A DNA stretch of 64,000 bases from Cucumis sativus (taxonomy: Eukaryota; Streptophyta; Magnoliopsida; Cucurbitales; Cucurbitaceae): contig NC_026657.2 of NCBI RefSeq assembly GCF_000004075.3, positions 37,806,732-37,870,731 on the forward strand, read 5' to 3'. The position numbers and the translations under genes are program-made. The notes under the pieces were generated by a model. That model had not been told where the DNA came from, ran no database searches, and saw only the letters and a list, made by a program, of their open reading frames with translations. Shown here one piece after another: positions 46,728 to 57,905 of this stretch; within the stretch, counting starts at the first letter, position 1, and each line of letters opens with the position of its first letter.

Positions 46728-48469
46728 CAATAATTTTTTTTACTATATTTGAAAATGTTCTTTTTTATATATCTAACAATTATTTTAGTATTAATAGAAA
46801 TAGATGACTCAAAATTGTTTATCACCTATTATATATTTTTAAGTTAATGTTTGTTTCGACTACTAATAAATCATACAAACATAATATTTTAATTATCGAT
46901 GAAAATGAAGACGTCTCTATGCATCAACATTATATCTCTGTTACCATAATCGAGAGGAGAGTTCACTCAACGTACACTTGTTTCAAGCTAAGTATATACT
47001 TTACTTTAAAATTCTCCTGAACGAGTCATAAAATAATATAATAGACAATATACTTTGTCAATATTCAATTCTTTGTTCTTTAAGTTTTTTTCCTTCTTTT
47101 TTATATTGTTTGTATATACTTTAAAATTTTCATGAATGAGTCGTGGAAAATATAATAAATGGTATATTTTGTCAATATTCGATTATTTATTCTTTAATTT
47201 TCTTATATTGTTGATATAATATACAATGATCGCTCTCATTTAAATGTATTATCGTTCATATCACCTACTCTTCTCCGTCTAATCACATTAACTAATCAAA
47301 TAAACAGTTAAAAGCAATGTGTAATTAACTTATCAAAAGTTTGGCAAAGAGAAAAGGCTGAGTTACTAAAATAATAATTATTATTATTAAATTATTAAAT
47401 ACACTGCATTTAAAGATGTCTATTATTTAAAAAATAAAAAATGGTAGTATTTTATATTTTGTAAATATTAACTTAAAATCGTACCAAAGGACTTTGAGAA
47501 AATATTTTGTTTTCGGTAAAAATCAAAATTTTAAGTAATCTACAAAAATCACACTTTAAACTATAAGAATACTTTAAAAATAGACAAAAAAATTCAAACT
47601 ATTTCCTTCATGATACAAAACCAAAATTTATTACACTAAATATAAATATTTTATCAAATATATTTTCAACTTCTTAAACAGTTAGATAATATTTGTTCAT
47701 ATTTAATATATTTTTCACGTATCAATTTTTAATTGATTCACGTTTTTATGATAATTGTTTTCTTAAACTGTTATTAAAAAATTCAAATTCAACAAAATTA
47801 GTTGCAAATTTAAATCATAAAAAAGTATAAAGTATATATTATATAATAAATTATGAGTTAATTATGAACGGGAAAATAATTAAAATAGTAAATCCACAAC
47901 AATCTTACTATAATTTGAGCATTTATTCAAAATTTTGGAAAGAACCATATGGTGCAGACTTCCTACTAATTATTTTTCCTACAATCAAGTTTGAAAAGGA
48001 AAACAAAATCAAATGTAGTGATAAATTCGATTTTCATTTTTACCTTCAAATCAATTTCATCAACTTACACCCCACACTTAATTAAATGTAAGATTTCAAA
48101 ATTTATGAGTTTTACAAAGTTATTCGATGATTAACTCATGAAATAAACTTCATTTTGTACAAACTTAGATAGAATCACAATTTATTTAAGAATAATTTTG
48201 CACACACAAAGTCCAGATTCAATTTGACGAAATTGAGATTTTAGGATGAAAATTTATACAAAATGACAAATCAAAGAGTAAAATTTTAAATCTGTACATC
48301 AACAACCATTTATTTCCACGTTGATGAACATATAGAATCATTTAGGAGAAAAAATAAAATAAGTAGGATTAATTAGAAACAACGATGAAGACCATTTTTA
48401 AAGTACTTCAAAACCTTTTGTCATTTTCAAAACCACTCAAGAATACTTTATAAAGTAACAACATTTAAA

Positions 48470-48600
48470 AAAAAGTATAAATATAGAAAATCAGTCAAAA
48501 GTCTATCATTGATATACCAATAAACCATAGTCTTTGTAATATTTGTAATTTTTTAAAAATGTTGTTGTATGCTTAATTACTATTCATAAAATTTAAAAAT
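48470..48600. repeat. Half of an inverted-repeat MITE-like element
   Basis: Contains CTATCATTGATATACC and TTTGTAATATTTGTAATTTT followed by TTAAAAATGTTGTTGTATGC, matching one arm of the element at 60635-60855. Confidence 0.4.
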
Positions 48601-49086
48601 AAAAGTGACTCCCATAATCTGAAAGAAAAAAACAGATTTCTATTCCATTTCTAAATATCTAAATTTAACATTTTATTCAGCTGCATTTGTGTCAACTACA
48701 TGAATAATAATACTTCAAAAAGGGGTTTCGAGTAAAAATTGAGGAGAAAAAATTGAACTACGAATTTCTTAGTTCTCAGTACTTACATATGTCAGTTGCG
48801 TTGAGTCCTTGTTGGCACCAATAAATATATTGGTTAAAGACTAAAAGAGGTTTGATGTTGAAGAACGGCACCAATAAGGTATGGGCTCAACCCGTTCGGG
48901 GAATTAGATTGGTTAAACCCTAAAAAATTGTGGTTGCCATGGAAGTCAAACAAAACGAGTAGAGTAGAAGATAAATGGTAGAGCTTAAAAAGGGAAAATT
49001 GAATCAGCACCTGCTCATAGAGCAAAATCTTCTCACAAAAAACCACCTAATCTCTCCTATTAAACTTACCATTTAGAGGATTCATT

Positions 49087-52000
49087 TTATTTCCCTATGA
49101 GCTTATAATACGCATACAAACCTGAGCCAATAAAACCCAGAAGTTGCCCAATAACATTTAGCTGCAAACACAACAAATTAAAGACTTCAGAAAGAGCAAA
49201 TAAGGATGGGGTTAGGGAATGGTTGCAGCAATTGGATCGGAACAGGTATTTTACTCACCAGGTCAAAAGGAAGGCCGCCAAATATCATCCAACCAAGTCC
49301 AATTGTAAATAGATCCTATATTATTACAAAAAGTAACAAGGTCAACAGAAATAGAAGTAGGGCATTAACGTATGAGGAAATCTAATTAAGTATGAACAAC
49401 AAAATGAGAAAGGGAAACAAAAGAGAAGCTGTGGAAGTACTACCTTCAGATTACCACATATTGTTTGTGTCACTGCTGAATTTAGAGTGGTGTTCAGAAA
49501 TATACTATAGTTCAAGAAGAAAGCCAATGTGCATGAGCAAAACATCACCACCTGACCATAAAAAAGAGTTTTAAGAGTAAATATATTTTACTACAAAAGG
49601 TCTATATGCTTGACAACGAGAAGCAAACTAGTTTTTCTTTTCCAACAATATGTGGAGTGGGAGGATCGAACGTCAAACTCCAGAATCATGAGTTGTGCTC
49701 ATGTTAGCCCAAACTAATTTTTTTCATTAAATAAAATTGTCAGTGCGGATATTTATAGAGCCAATAAAGATATTTGTGTAGCAAACACGACTTACTAGAA
49801 ATCCAGGTGAAAAAAGATGAGGAAAGCTAATAGTTGCCTCCAAGTCACCCCGTATAAATGTCCAGAATAGTAGAACTGGAGCGCATAATACTCCTACATT
49901 GGATTCACAAAGGAAAAAAATGTCAGTAGAAGGATACAATTACCTGATTGTGTAACCGGGACAGTGGGAAAAACCAAAAAAATCAAATTTTACTAAGAAT
50001 CAGTTAGCTCACCGTTGCACCACATGAGGCCAAAGCTATTAAGACCACTAGATTTTCCTAAGATAGGGAATTGAAGAAAAAATATTCAGCTACACAAACA
50101 AAGATGTTTCTCCATCCAAAAGTCCTTAACGGAGGAAAATAAAATGAAATAAAATAAATGAAGAGAGGAATACATGGAGTAGAAGAGAAAAGAAGTCAAA
50201 CTACCAATGCGAGAAATAGTTGCAAGGTAGATTGCTGTGGTGATGTTGGACATGAAAACAATAGAATATCCATATACGTCAAAGGACAAATCGCGAGCTC
50301 CAGCAATAAATGCACCAAGAACTATCAAACCAACACTGATAAAATTCTTTAAACTTTCAGTTGAATTATGAAATCAGATCCATTTCCACCGAAATAAAAT
50401 ATCTAAGTTAATGAAATAAATCAAGCAAGGGGAAAAACAACTGTCCCTGGCAACAAACTCAAATGAAGAAGATAAGGGGGAATAAGGGTTTTGACTGTGC
50501 AATTCTAGACACCAGAAGCGTGAATCCCTTGACTAAAAGCTAACAGAGAGTGATGGAAAAGAAATTCTGATGAAACCATCTATTTCTTTTTTATTTCAAA
50601 AATCCAAAATTCTCAGAGAAAATTAGGCCGGAGACGTTAGACAACCCTCACTAGAAGATCACCTCATAGTACATCTAGAATTTTCAAAAGAACAGCAGAT
50701 CGTGAAGTTGAAGAAAAGGCAAGGAGATGCGCGTAGCAGCTGCAGATCTTACCTTCCAACAACTGAGTATGTATACTTTTGTCCTGCCAGAAGATATTCT
50801 ACAACCATTGTGAAAACAACAGTGGTTCGCCTGAGGGTAGTGTACATGGGAACATTTACTCCACGAACAGACTCCATAGTAGCTAGCTTTCAGGAAGAAA
50901 TATTGGAGTTTGTACACATCAATAATGTATGAAAGGGATAAAGCATCTACCGATTCTCATAAATACTTCAAATTTACCATGTAAAGCAAATATGTCCCTG
51001 CAAGAGGACTGGTTTGCCTCAATGTCTTCATTGGAACCATTGAAGTAGCATTATCAGAAAAGGAATCACCCACCGTAAAAGATATGATTTTCCAGCGTCT
51101 CAATGCATATAGAAAAGAACATGAACATACCATCTGCACAACAAATAAGGAAAAAATTTGTCTTTAACAAAAAAACAATGTCTCAACAACCAATTGTTAT
51201 TGGTGAAAGAAACACGAAACAAGTGACCATAACCATGCCATAATTAAGCAGTGAACATTTAAAGATCGTGGCAATAAAAAATGATATCAATCAGTACAAA
51301 ATATCGGAACTGGATAAAAAGGACATAAGGAATAATAGCACATAACGTAGCAGTTTCACTATCCTTGACACCTAATATATTCTATAGAAGCAAAAGAAAA
51401 ACATATACCAGTCTAATACTACATTCTACGGACAATGCTCTAAATGTCCAGAACTATAAGATAAAGACAATTGCGTATACCATTCTCTCTAAAACAACAA
51501 TGATTTTCCAAATCCAAGTATTTCACTAACAAGAGTTGATCAAACTTCAGAGAGATAACCAAGTAAGACATTTACCTGAACGAGTGTAACAACGTTTGCA
51601 CTTGGAAAATTATAAGAAGATAGCGCTGCTTTGTTGAACAAAACCAACAGCACTGCACAAATGATAAGAAACCTCTAGTAAGACAAAATTGAACAATAAT
51701 CAACATCATAAAGTTGGCTCCCAATCATCAATCAAACAGACTACAGAACACCATCAACTGTACAGAAAGCCGAACAGAAAAACTAATTCATTCTTCAATA
51801 CTAATTCTTCAACGGATCATAATCAGTAACAAAACTGTACATCAAGCAACTCAAAACAGAGGATATCACAAACGTTGAATCAATTACTCAACACGAACAC
51901 AAATCATGCCAAATTCTTCAAAAACAGTAACACAAGTAGAAAAACATCCTCATCGGAAAACTTAATTCTCAAAAAACAATATGCGTAAAAAAAAGCAAAC

Positions 52001-52248
52001 ACTGCGGAAATAGATCTGAACAGCAATTGGAAAGCCACAGGAACCAAACACCGGATTCAGATACGATTACGCGTACCTGCACAAGCCATGTAAGAGAGAG
52101 CAGCATAGGCTCCTCGTTTGGTCATGGAGGATCCTCTAAAGAGCTTCTCATCGCCTCTGATCAATCGTTCTTTCTCTTCAGTGCCGTGAGGAGGATCCGA
52201 CACCGGCAGCATCAAATTCTTCTCGGAATTCGACGGCTTCAATGACAT
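49087..52248 (-). CDS. UGNT1: Golgi nucleotide-sugar transporter, UGNT1 type, 350 aa, 10 exons
   Basis: Member of the drug/metabolite-transporter superfamily nucleotide-sugar transporters; closest in my memory to Arabidopsis UGNT1 (At4g32272), which moves UDP-N-acetylglucosamine into the Golgi. Coding exons (minus strand): 52248-52077, 51652-51576, 51133-50978, 50886-50753, 50335-50205, 50057-50013, 49893-49796, 49551-49444, 49315-49259, 49161-49087; phases close to 351 codons. A cytosolic N-terminus of about 48 residues precedes roughly ten membrane helices. Family motifs seen: LLVLFNKAALSSYNFPSANV, ESVRGVNVPMYTTLRRT, LGAFIAGARDLSFDVYGY, NTTLNSAVTQTICGNLKD and the terminal GSGLYAYYKLIGK. Exon 6 is only 45 bp. 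The start used is the first ATG of the frame. Substrate is inferred from the family. Confidence 0.93.
49640..49716 (-). mobile_element. Decayed SINE in UGNT1 intron 7
   Basis: On the minus strand: ACATGAGCACAACTCATGA (A-box region) then ACGTTCGATCCTCCCAC (B-box region), at tRNA-like spacing. Divergent from the other copies. Confidence 0.45.
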
Positions 52249-52399
52249 CGTTGAGCTTGCCTTCGCTGTGAATAGTAGAAATGGATTAGGAATTGAGATT
52301 CGGGAGCAGAACACGACGATATGGAGCGCGAAAACCGTTTGGGAGACGCCAGGTTAAGGGAGGCCAATGGAGAAACAGAAAGAACCGATTCTTGAATCG

Positions 52400-53200
52400 G
52401 TGAGTTGTCAAACGCGGTTGTTGAGTTGACTCGCTCGCTCCGTTTGAATTTTCTTCTTTTTGTAATTTGGCCGTCGTTACCGTATTCGAACCGGTTTAGC
52501 TTTCAAAAAATTAAGCATTTATTATTACACAAAATTAAGAATTATCACAAATTTTAAAATTTTAATTTACTTTAATAAACTTTGGGTTATTAATTTAAAC
52601 CTCGGTCACAATTATTATATCAATTTAAACCTAAACTTTTATAAACCATATAATTTTATAGATTTAAATTCTGTTCTATCTTGTTCTATTTTGATTCTCA
52701 AACTTAACTTTTGAAAATTTTATTGATTCTTTGTAAGAATATTTATATACAATTGTGTAGAGTTTATTTTGATGGGTTGTTCTTATTTTATTTTATTTAG
52801 TTATTTTACCGGAGGATGCTCATTTTAAAAGTTTGAGGATTAAAACAAAGATTTTTAAAAATTTAGAGATCAAAATATAACCAGATATAAAGTTTATGAA
52901 TCAAAATTATATTTAAACCTCATTTATACTCTATTTTGTTTGAAAGTAGGGTGTTAACTATTTAGTTTTTTTTCATTAAACTTATAGATTATTACACGTG
53001 AATCGATTTCAAATATTAAAATTGTCAATGTATCGATTCTTATATGTTGGTAGACTTCTTCAAATACTAACTTCTAAAAAATGGATTACAATAATTGTAA
53101 ATGGAAAATTTGAAAAGAAAAATTATTTGGGAGTATAAATTGATATGATCATGTGAGGTTAAATATTTAGTTTATGATATAAAATCATATTTATAAAAAA
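52400..53200. other. UGNT1 upstream region, AT-rich
   Basis: Promoter-side AT-rich DNA with no recognised element. Confidence 0.45.
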
Positions 53201-53975
53201 AATTAATTACACCGTATGAAAAGTCTTAGGGTTCTCTCTCACCTATTCTGATATGGAGAGAAAATTTGAGAATATCTATAACCAGATAAATATTATCTCT
53301 CTAGAAGACAAGACTTTATACGATCAATATTTATGAAAAATATGTTGATCAGTATATCAACCAGAAAGATTGAGACAACAAACCCAAATTTCTTTCAAAG
53401 GACGAATTCATAGCTAGGGTCAACCAAAAGGTTAAGGAAGCTAGTATTCGTGTTAACGAACCACTCACTTGGAAGACTACTACCGAAAAAAATATTCTTT
53501 CAAATTATTCTCTAGAGGAAGAAGCCTCTTTTCTGCATCCTAAGATGCCACGTGCTGCAATCATCTCTTCACCATACAAAACAATTGATGAAAAGAAAAC
53601 TGAGATTGTTGGTGTTAGAGAGATAAAAAAAATATCCAATAGCAGCTCAATTATTTCAACAAGGTCTTGACCAGTTTATCAAGATCTATGGAATAAATGA
53701 GACCTAAATAATGGAGAAAAAATTTGGCACCTCCAAACTGACCAGGATTACCTAAGATTGATCCTAATCGACCAATCATGCAACCAAATTCTCTTGTCAT
53801 CAAGCTAAAGGGATCAAACACATGTGAGCTCTTAGAAGAAATAAACCAAAAGCTCTAAGAGGCGTCTATTTCAAAGGATGACCAAGAAACGTCATCTAGA
53901 AAGGAAACTAGTAACATTGGAATGGGAAACGTCAATCAAATACAAGTCATTAAGTAATTAGACATATCAGACGAC
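53200..53975 (+). pseudogene. Decayed coding-like stretch, possible retroelement or endogenous pararetrovirus remnant
   Basis: For about 700 bp the plus strand has more balanced base use than its surroundings and protein-like composition. That composition hops between frames and is interrupted by stops every few dozen codons, so no continuous frame over 60 codons survives. Charged and proline-containing segments (for example around 53720-53830) look like an old structural or Gag-type polyprotein region. No protease, reverse transcriptase or movement-protein motif can be recognised. It is dead as a coding sequence. The source family is a guess. Confidence 0.35.
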
Positions 53976-53999
53976 TATTAGATGATTATCAACTTTTAA

Positions 54000-56560
54000 A
54001 TTTTCTACTTTTGCAATTTAGAAAATGTATTGACATGGCCTCTATTATCATAAATTTTTTTTTTTTTGCTATTTTTGCCCAAATTAATAACAACAAACAA
54101 AAAAAATTAAATCGGCCATAGAGATTGATGGATTTAAATGAAAAAGTTAGTAATAAAAAAAAATACAAATATAGTAAATTATAGGATTATCAAATATCAA
54201 TAAAGGACTCCATGAGTTATTGAATAAACTTCAATAAGATTTTCAATAAACCCTAATTCTCTAACAAGAATTACCTAATAATCTTTTTTTCTTTTTTTTT
54301 CTTTGCTAATTTCGTAATCCATTAAAAAAATCTAATATTTAAGGAATTTTGGATTAATTTAAATTAAAATTAGGTAAAAAGTAGTTACTATAATCGTAAA
54401 TTGATTTACTTAATTTTAGAGTTAGTTTGATACAATGATTAGTATGAAGTTTTAATGTATAATTTTATAGGTTACGGATTAGAATTTATATTTTTAGGCA
54501 TTTTCAAATATGGAATAATAAATTAAAATATTTATAAAATATAGCAAAATTTCAATTTCTGTATCACTTTATCGATAGATATTGATACGAGTTTATTAGT
54601 GTTAATCTATGTCTATCATTGATAAAATCTGAAGTTTTGTTATATTATGTAAATATTTTCAATTGTTACTTCAATTAAAATAATACTTCCTTAGAAAAAG
54701 GGTATACCGTGGGATCATGTTCACCATTGGAGGAAACATAGCCATTGGTTACATTAGATGGCTCGTCTCTAACCATCTCAACTCATATATCTCTCTAATA
54801 GTACTCGTCTCCTAATTGTTTGTTTCTTATCACTTGTTTACGTTTCCTTCTAGCTATTTTTTGACCACGACCTCCATAAATTACATTTTTAAAAGAAAAA
54901 AAAACCGCAATCTTGTATACTTTTTGTTACTATGGCTTTGAATGTTGAAACATTTGTGCCATTTCTCGTTTTGGTTTCTTTCTCTTCACTACCAACTAAC
55001 ATTTCTAATTACAAAAAGGTAAACAACAATGTTTTAGTAGTGAAATATGAAATCAGCAATACTTGAGTACATCCCAACAAGATGCATCTATTTTTGTGTA
55101 TTCTCGATTCTCCTAACCACTTACATCAAAAGAATATCAAAATATTCTAAAAAGGAAAAAGAAAAACAAAATTTGTCATGTAACAAATTATATTTGATAA
55201 GTTGGTGGAAGATACAAAGATAAGTATGGTCTCTAATACAGTGAAAAATACATACAATGTAGTTTCTTTACAAAAAAAAAAAAAAAGGTCACTTTCAATT
55301 TTACTTTGCAGTGACAATTACAAAAATGCCTCTACTTTTAGTTATTCATCTAAATTGCAAATTGGTATCCATTTTTGTATGCATTGAGCACACATTTTAA
55401 ATATCTATTTAACGTAAAACAATTAACTACATTGTAACGACTTCCTATAATGCATTCAAGTAAAAAGTTGAGAACAAATCAAAGCGTCGTGATGAATAAT
55501 GGAGTAAGACATGCATGGTTCAAGAGATCAATGAGAGCAAGATCGTGATAACAAAAATGGGTCCTATCTCCTCTACGTTTATGTTTCAATCATGCCCTAA
55601 AAAACTCTACACTACTTGTATAGGACATTTCACATCATCATAGACAAATACAAACACAATTACTTCATGCAAACGTATGCAATCCCAAGGGGTATTTTGA
55701 GGGCCAATTTGGGTAAGAGATTTACATGAACATGAATGTTTCTCTTTTCCTACCATTTTGTTTATATGCCCTTCCCCCTTCATTTATTTATTTGTGGGTC
55801 CTTGTGCCATCATCTTGTTTCTTTTCATTTTTGTATCCATGTGTGTCAAAAATTTTAAACACTCACATCATCATGTTTTGAAACATTAACATTTTAAAAA
55901 TAAAATATATTTTTAATTCTATGCAAATAATAATCTCAACTTTCGGTTTCTTAACTTTTATATATGTTCTATCTTAGTTTTAATCTACCAACGATTTATT
56001 TTAGAAAAATCATCTATTTATGTCGTTCTTATACCATAAATATAGTCATTTTAGCACTTATATTTATTTTGCTTTGAGCATGTGTATTAGTGTGTTTATA
56101 CGAGCATAATTTTTAGTAATATAGAAAATTTGATAGTTCATAAATCAAACAACTCAAATTAGTTATAACGAATTTAGGTTATTGATAATTGACATGACCA
56201 TTTTGTGTAAGTTGAAGGTTTGATCATCACGGTGTAAACAAAATACAAATTAAAATTTGAAATTAGACCTATTTATATTAATGGAAAACTCTAACCTTTC
56301 AATTTTGAATAACATTTGTTAGGTTTTTTTGTTTTGAAAATAATTAATGCATTGTTGATTTTGATTTTGTATGCGAAATCATTATAAATCAATTTTGGTG
56401 GTATGAAAGACATCCAATCGGATCTGACCTGATTAAAGATCACCGAGAAGAGAAAGGCAAACCAATAATGATTCGATTGTAAAAGATAAAGGAAAAGAAT
56501 TTGATGTTCATGTGATCTCTTCAGAATATTTGCTGAAATTCTGATTACATTTTACATAAT
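54000..56560. other. AT-rich intergenic region
   Basis: No gene. A decayed inverted-repeat element lies at about 54490-54665. Other short open frames here have no coding character. Confidence 0.5.
54490..54665. repeat. Decayed inverted-repeat MITE-like element
   Basis: Arms TTAAAATATTTATAAAATAT / AGCAAAATTTC and GAAGTTTTGTTATATTATG / TAAATATTTTC are complementary. The centre contains TATCGATAGATATTGATACG and CTATCATTGATAAAATC, the family signature. Confidence 0.5.
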
Positions 56561-56574
56561 ATTCGTTTTCTTTG

Positions 56575-56895
56575 AAGGCTTTCAAAATGTGTAAGAAAAT
56601 CAATGGCGGATTGCGATTGAGCTGTACAATATGCTTCCCCCTGCAAATGCCAGCTTTTCATGTCAGTTACATCTCTTTTGGGGTCTACTAGGCTTTATCC
56701 ATGCAGGCTTCGACATTGACACGACCAATTCAATCGATTTCGTCCCTCCAATGGCCGCTCGCTGCCGAGAACATCAGTTTCATTGCCCTAATGTTCGATG
56801 TCACGTGGACTTCAATTGAACTTGCCCTCTCGGTTCTAGACAACTCCTTGCCCTGATGGCCTACGCTTTTCGCTTGGATCCAGCTGCAAGGTAAA
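56575..56895. other. GC-richer island of unknown origin
   Basis: About 300 bp with clearly higher GC than the flanks and short protein-like stretches on both strands. One is a 62-codon plus-strand frame at 56631-56819; another is a 61-codon minus-strand frame at 56730-56915. An acceptor-like TTGCAG on the minus strand and a donor-like AAG|GTAAAG on the plus strand both lie at about 56888-56895, so an exon on either strand is conceivable. I recognise no family. It could be a gene fragment, organellar DNA insertion or decayed exon. Confidence 0.3.
56802..56807. promoter_or_regulatory. G-box CACGTG about 1.1 kb upstream of IAA29
   Basis: CACGTG within TCACGTGGAC. Arabidopsis IAA29 is a known direct target of PIF transcription factors, which bind G-boxes. 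That this distant site serves the gene is inference. Confidence 0.35.
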
Positions 56896-57729
56896 GAAAT
56901 CTGAACATATACCAAACGTATGCATGGTGTTTGTTAATTTGTCTAAGACAAATCTTTTCCCCCCCTTTTTTTTGTTCTCTCTTTCTTCTATTATATGTAC
57001 TAGTATACTCCGACAAAGGGAATCGTTTTTATTTTATTTGGGCAAGACAGAAAGGAACTCAAGTACGAAAATTATTGAGGTGGAAAGAACTGATGAAGGG
57101 AATGTTTTAGTACCCCCTATTATCATGGAACTTTGAATTATCAGAGTTCATGCATCATGATTCATTTTGACAACATTTAGCCGACAATTTGGACTTGTTT
57201 AACGTTTAATTGCGACAGGGAGCTTATGTGTTAACCCAAAATCCACTTAAGAAAATGACCCATATTCAGAAATGGAAGGGTTTAGATATTTAGCTTTTGG
57301 GATTGATTAGTTTTTTTAATGTAAATCTGCTCTTAGTCCTTCCTTTCATGATCTGATTGCAAAAGTTGATGATAGCTTAAGCATATCACGCGTACCGTGA
57401 TGAGATTATTTTGGGAACTATTTAATTGATCTCTTCTGTCAATGGAATATCTGATATGTGTCAATATATCAAAATCATAGTACATAAGATGCTGTATTAC
57501 CGTAATTAATGTTTATTTTATTTGGAATTTAATGGTGTTTTGAAGTGTTAAGCATTGGGAATTGACGATCAAGGACTTTGTTGAATCAAGTTAGGTGCTT
57601 GGCCTACTTAATTTATGATATGTTTCTACAGAAATGACTACATGACCAAACTTGTATTCATTTAGTAGTATTTTTCTGTGAACGTGTCCATATCACTGCC
57701 CTTCTTTCAGCAGACCCAACTTCCATTGT

Positions 57730-57735
57730 TGTCTC
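57730..57735 (+). promoter_or_regulatory. Auxin response element TGTCTC
   Basis: TGTCTC lies about 60 bp ahead of the TATA box of the Aux/IAA gene and runs into a (CT)n tract. ARF proteins bind this motif, and Aux/IAA genes are typically auxin-induced. Overlap with the CT tract means it could be a chance match. Confidence 0.45.
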
Positions 57736-57795
57736 TCTCTCTCTCTCCTTACCCAGTTGTCTTCTCCTTCACTCTCTTATCCACACTGATACACG

Positions 57796-57804
57796 TATAA
57801 ATAG
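57796..57804 (+). promoter_or_regulatory. TATA box TATAAATAG
   Basis: Strong TATA consensus 102 bp ahead of the IAA29 ATG, preceded by a CT-rich tract. It predicts transcription start near 57830, giving a leader of about 75 nt. Confidence 0.7.
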
Positions 57805-57905
57805 ACCAAAGTTGCTAACAAAACTACCCATTATTCGATCCACTGCTACTGCTTGCCAACATCATCTCATTGCTTTTGAATTATTTGAAAACAGGAAAGA
57901 TTCTA

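Larger units (their letters stand above)
46280..49086. other. AT-rich intergenic region
   Basis: Apart from the SINE at 46624-46727 and a partial inverted-repeat element near 48470-48600, I see no structured feature. The 73-codon frame at 47864-48085 has no coding character. The last few hundred bases are the 3' UTR side of the transporter gene. Confidence 0.5.

Noticed and set aside
52249-52314. N-terminal extension of the UGNT1 frame
   Set aside because: The extension begins at a GTG, not ATG; the first ATG is at 52248.
57870-57905. Upstream in-frame ATG for IAA29
   Set aside because: Adds 12 residues not seen in the family; the ATG at 57906 gives the usual start just before the EAR motif.
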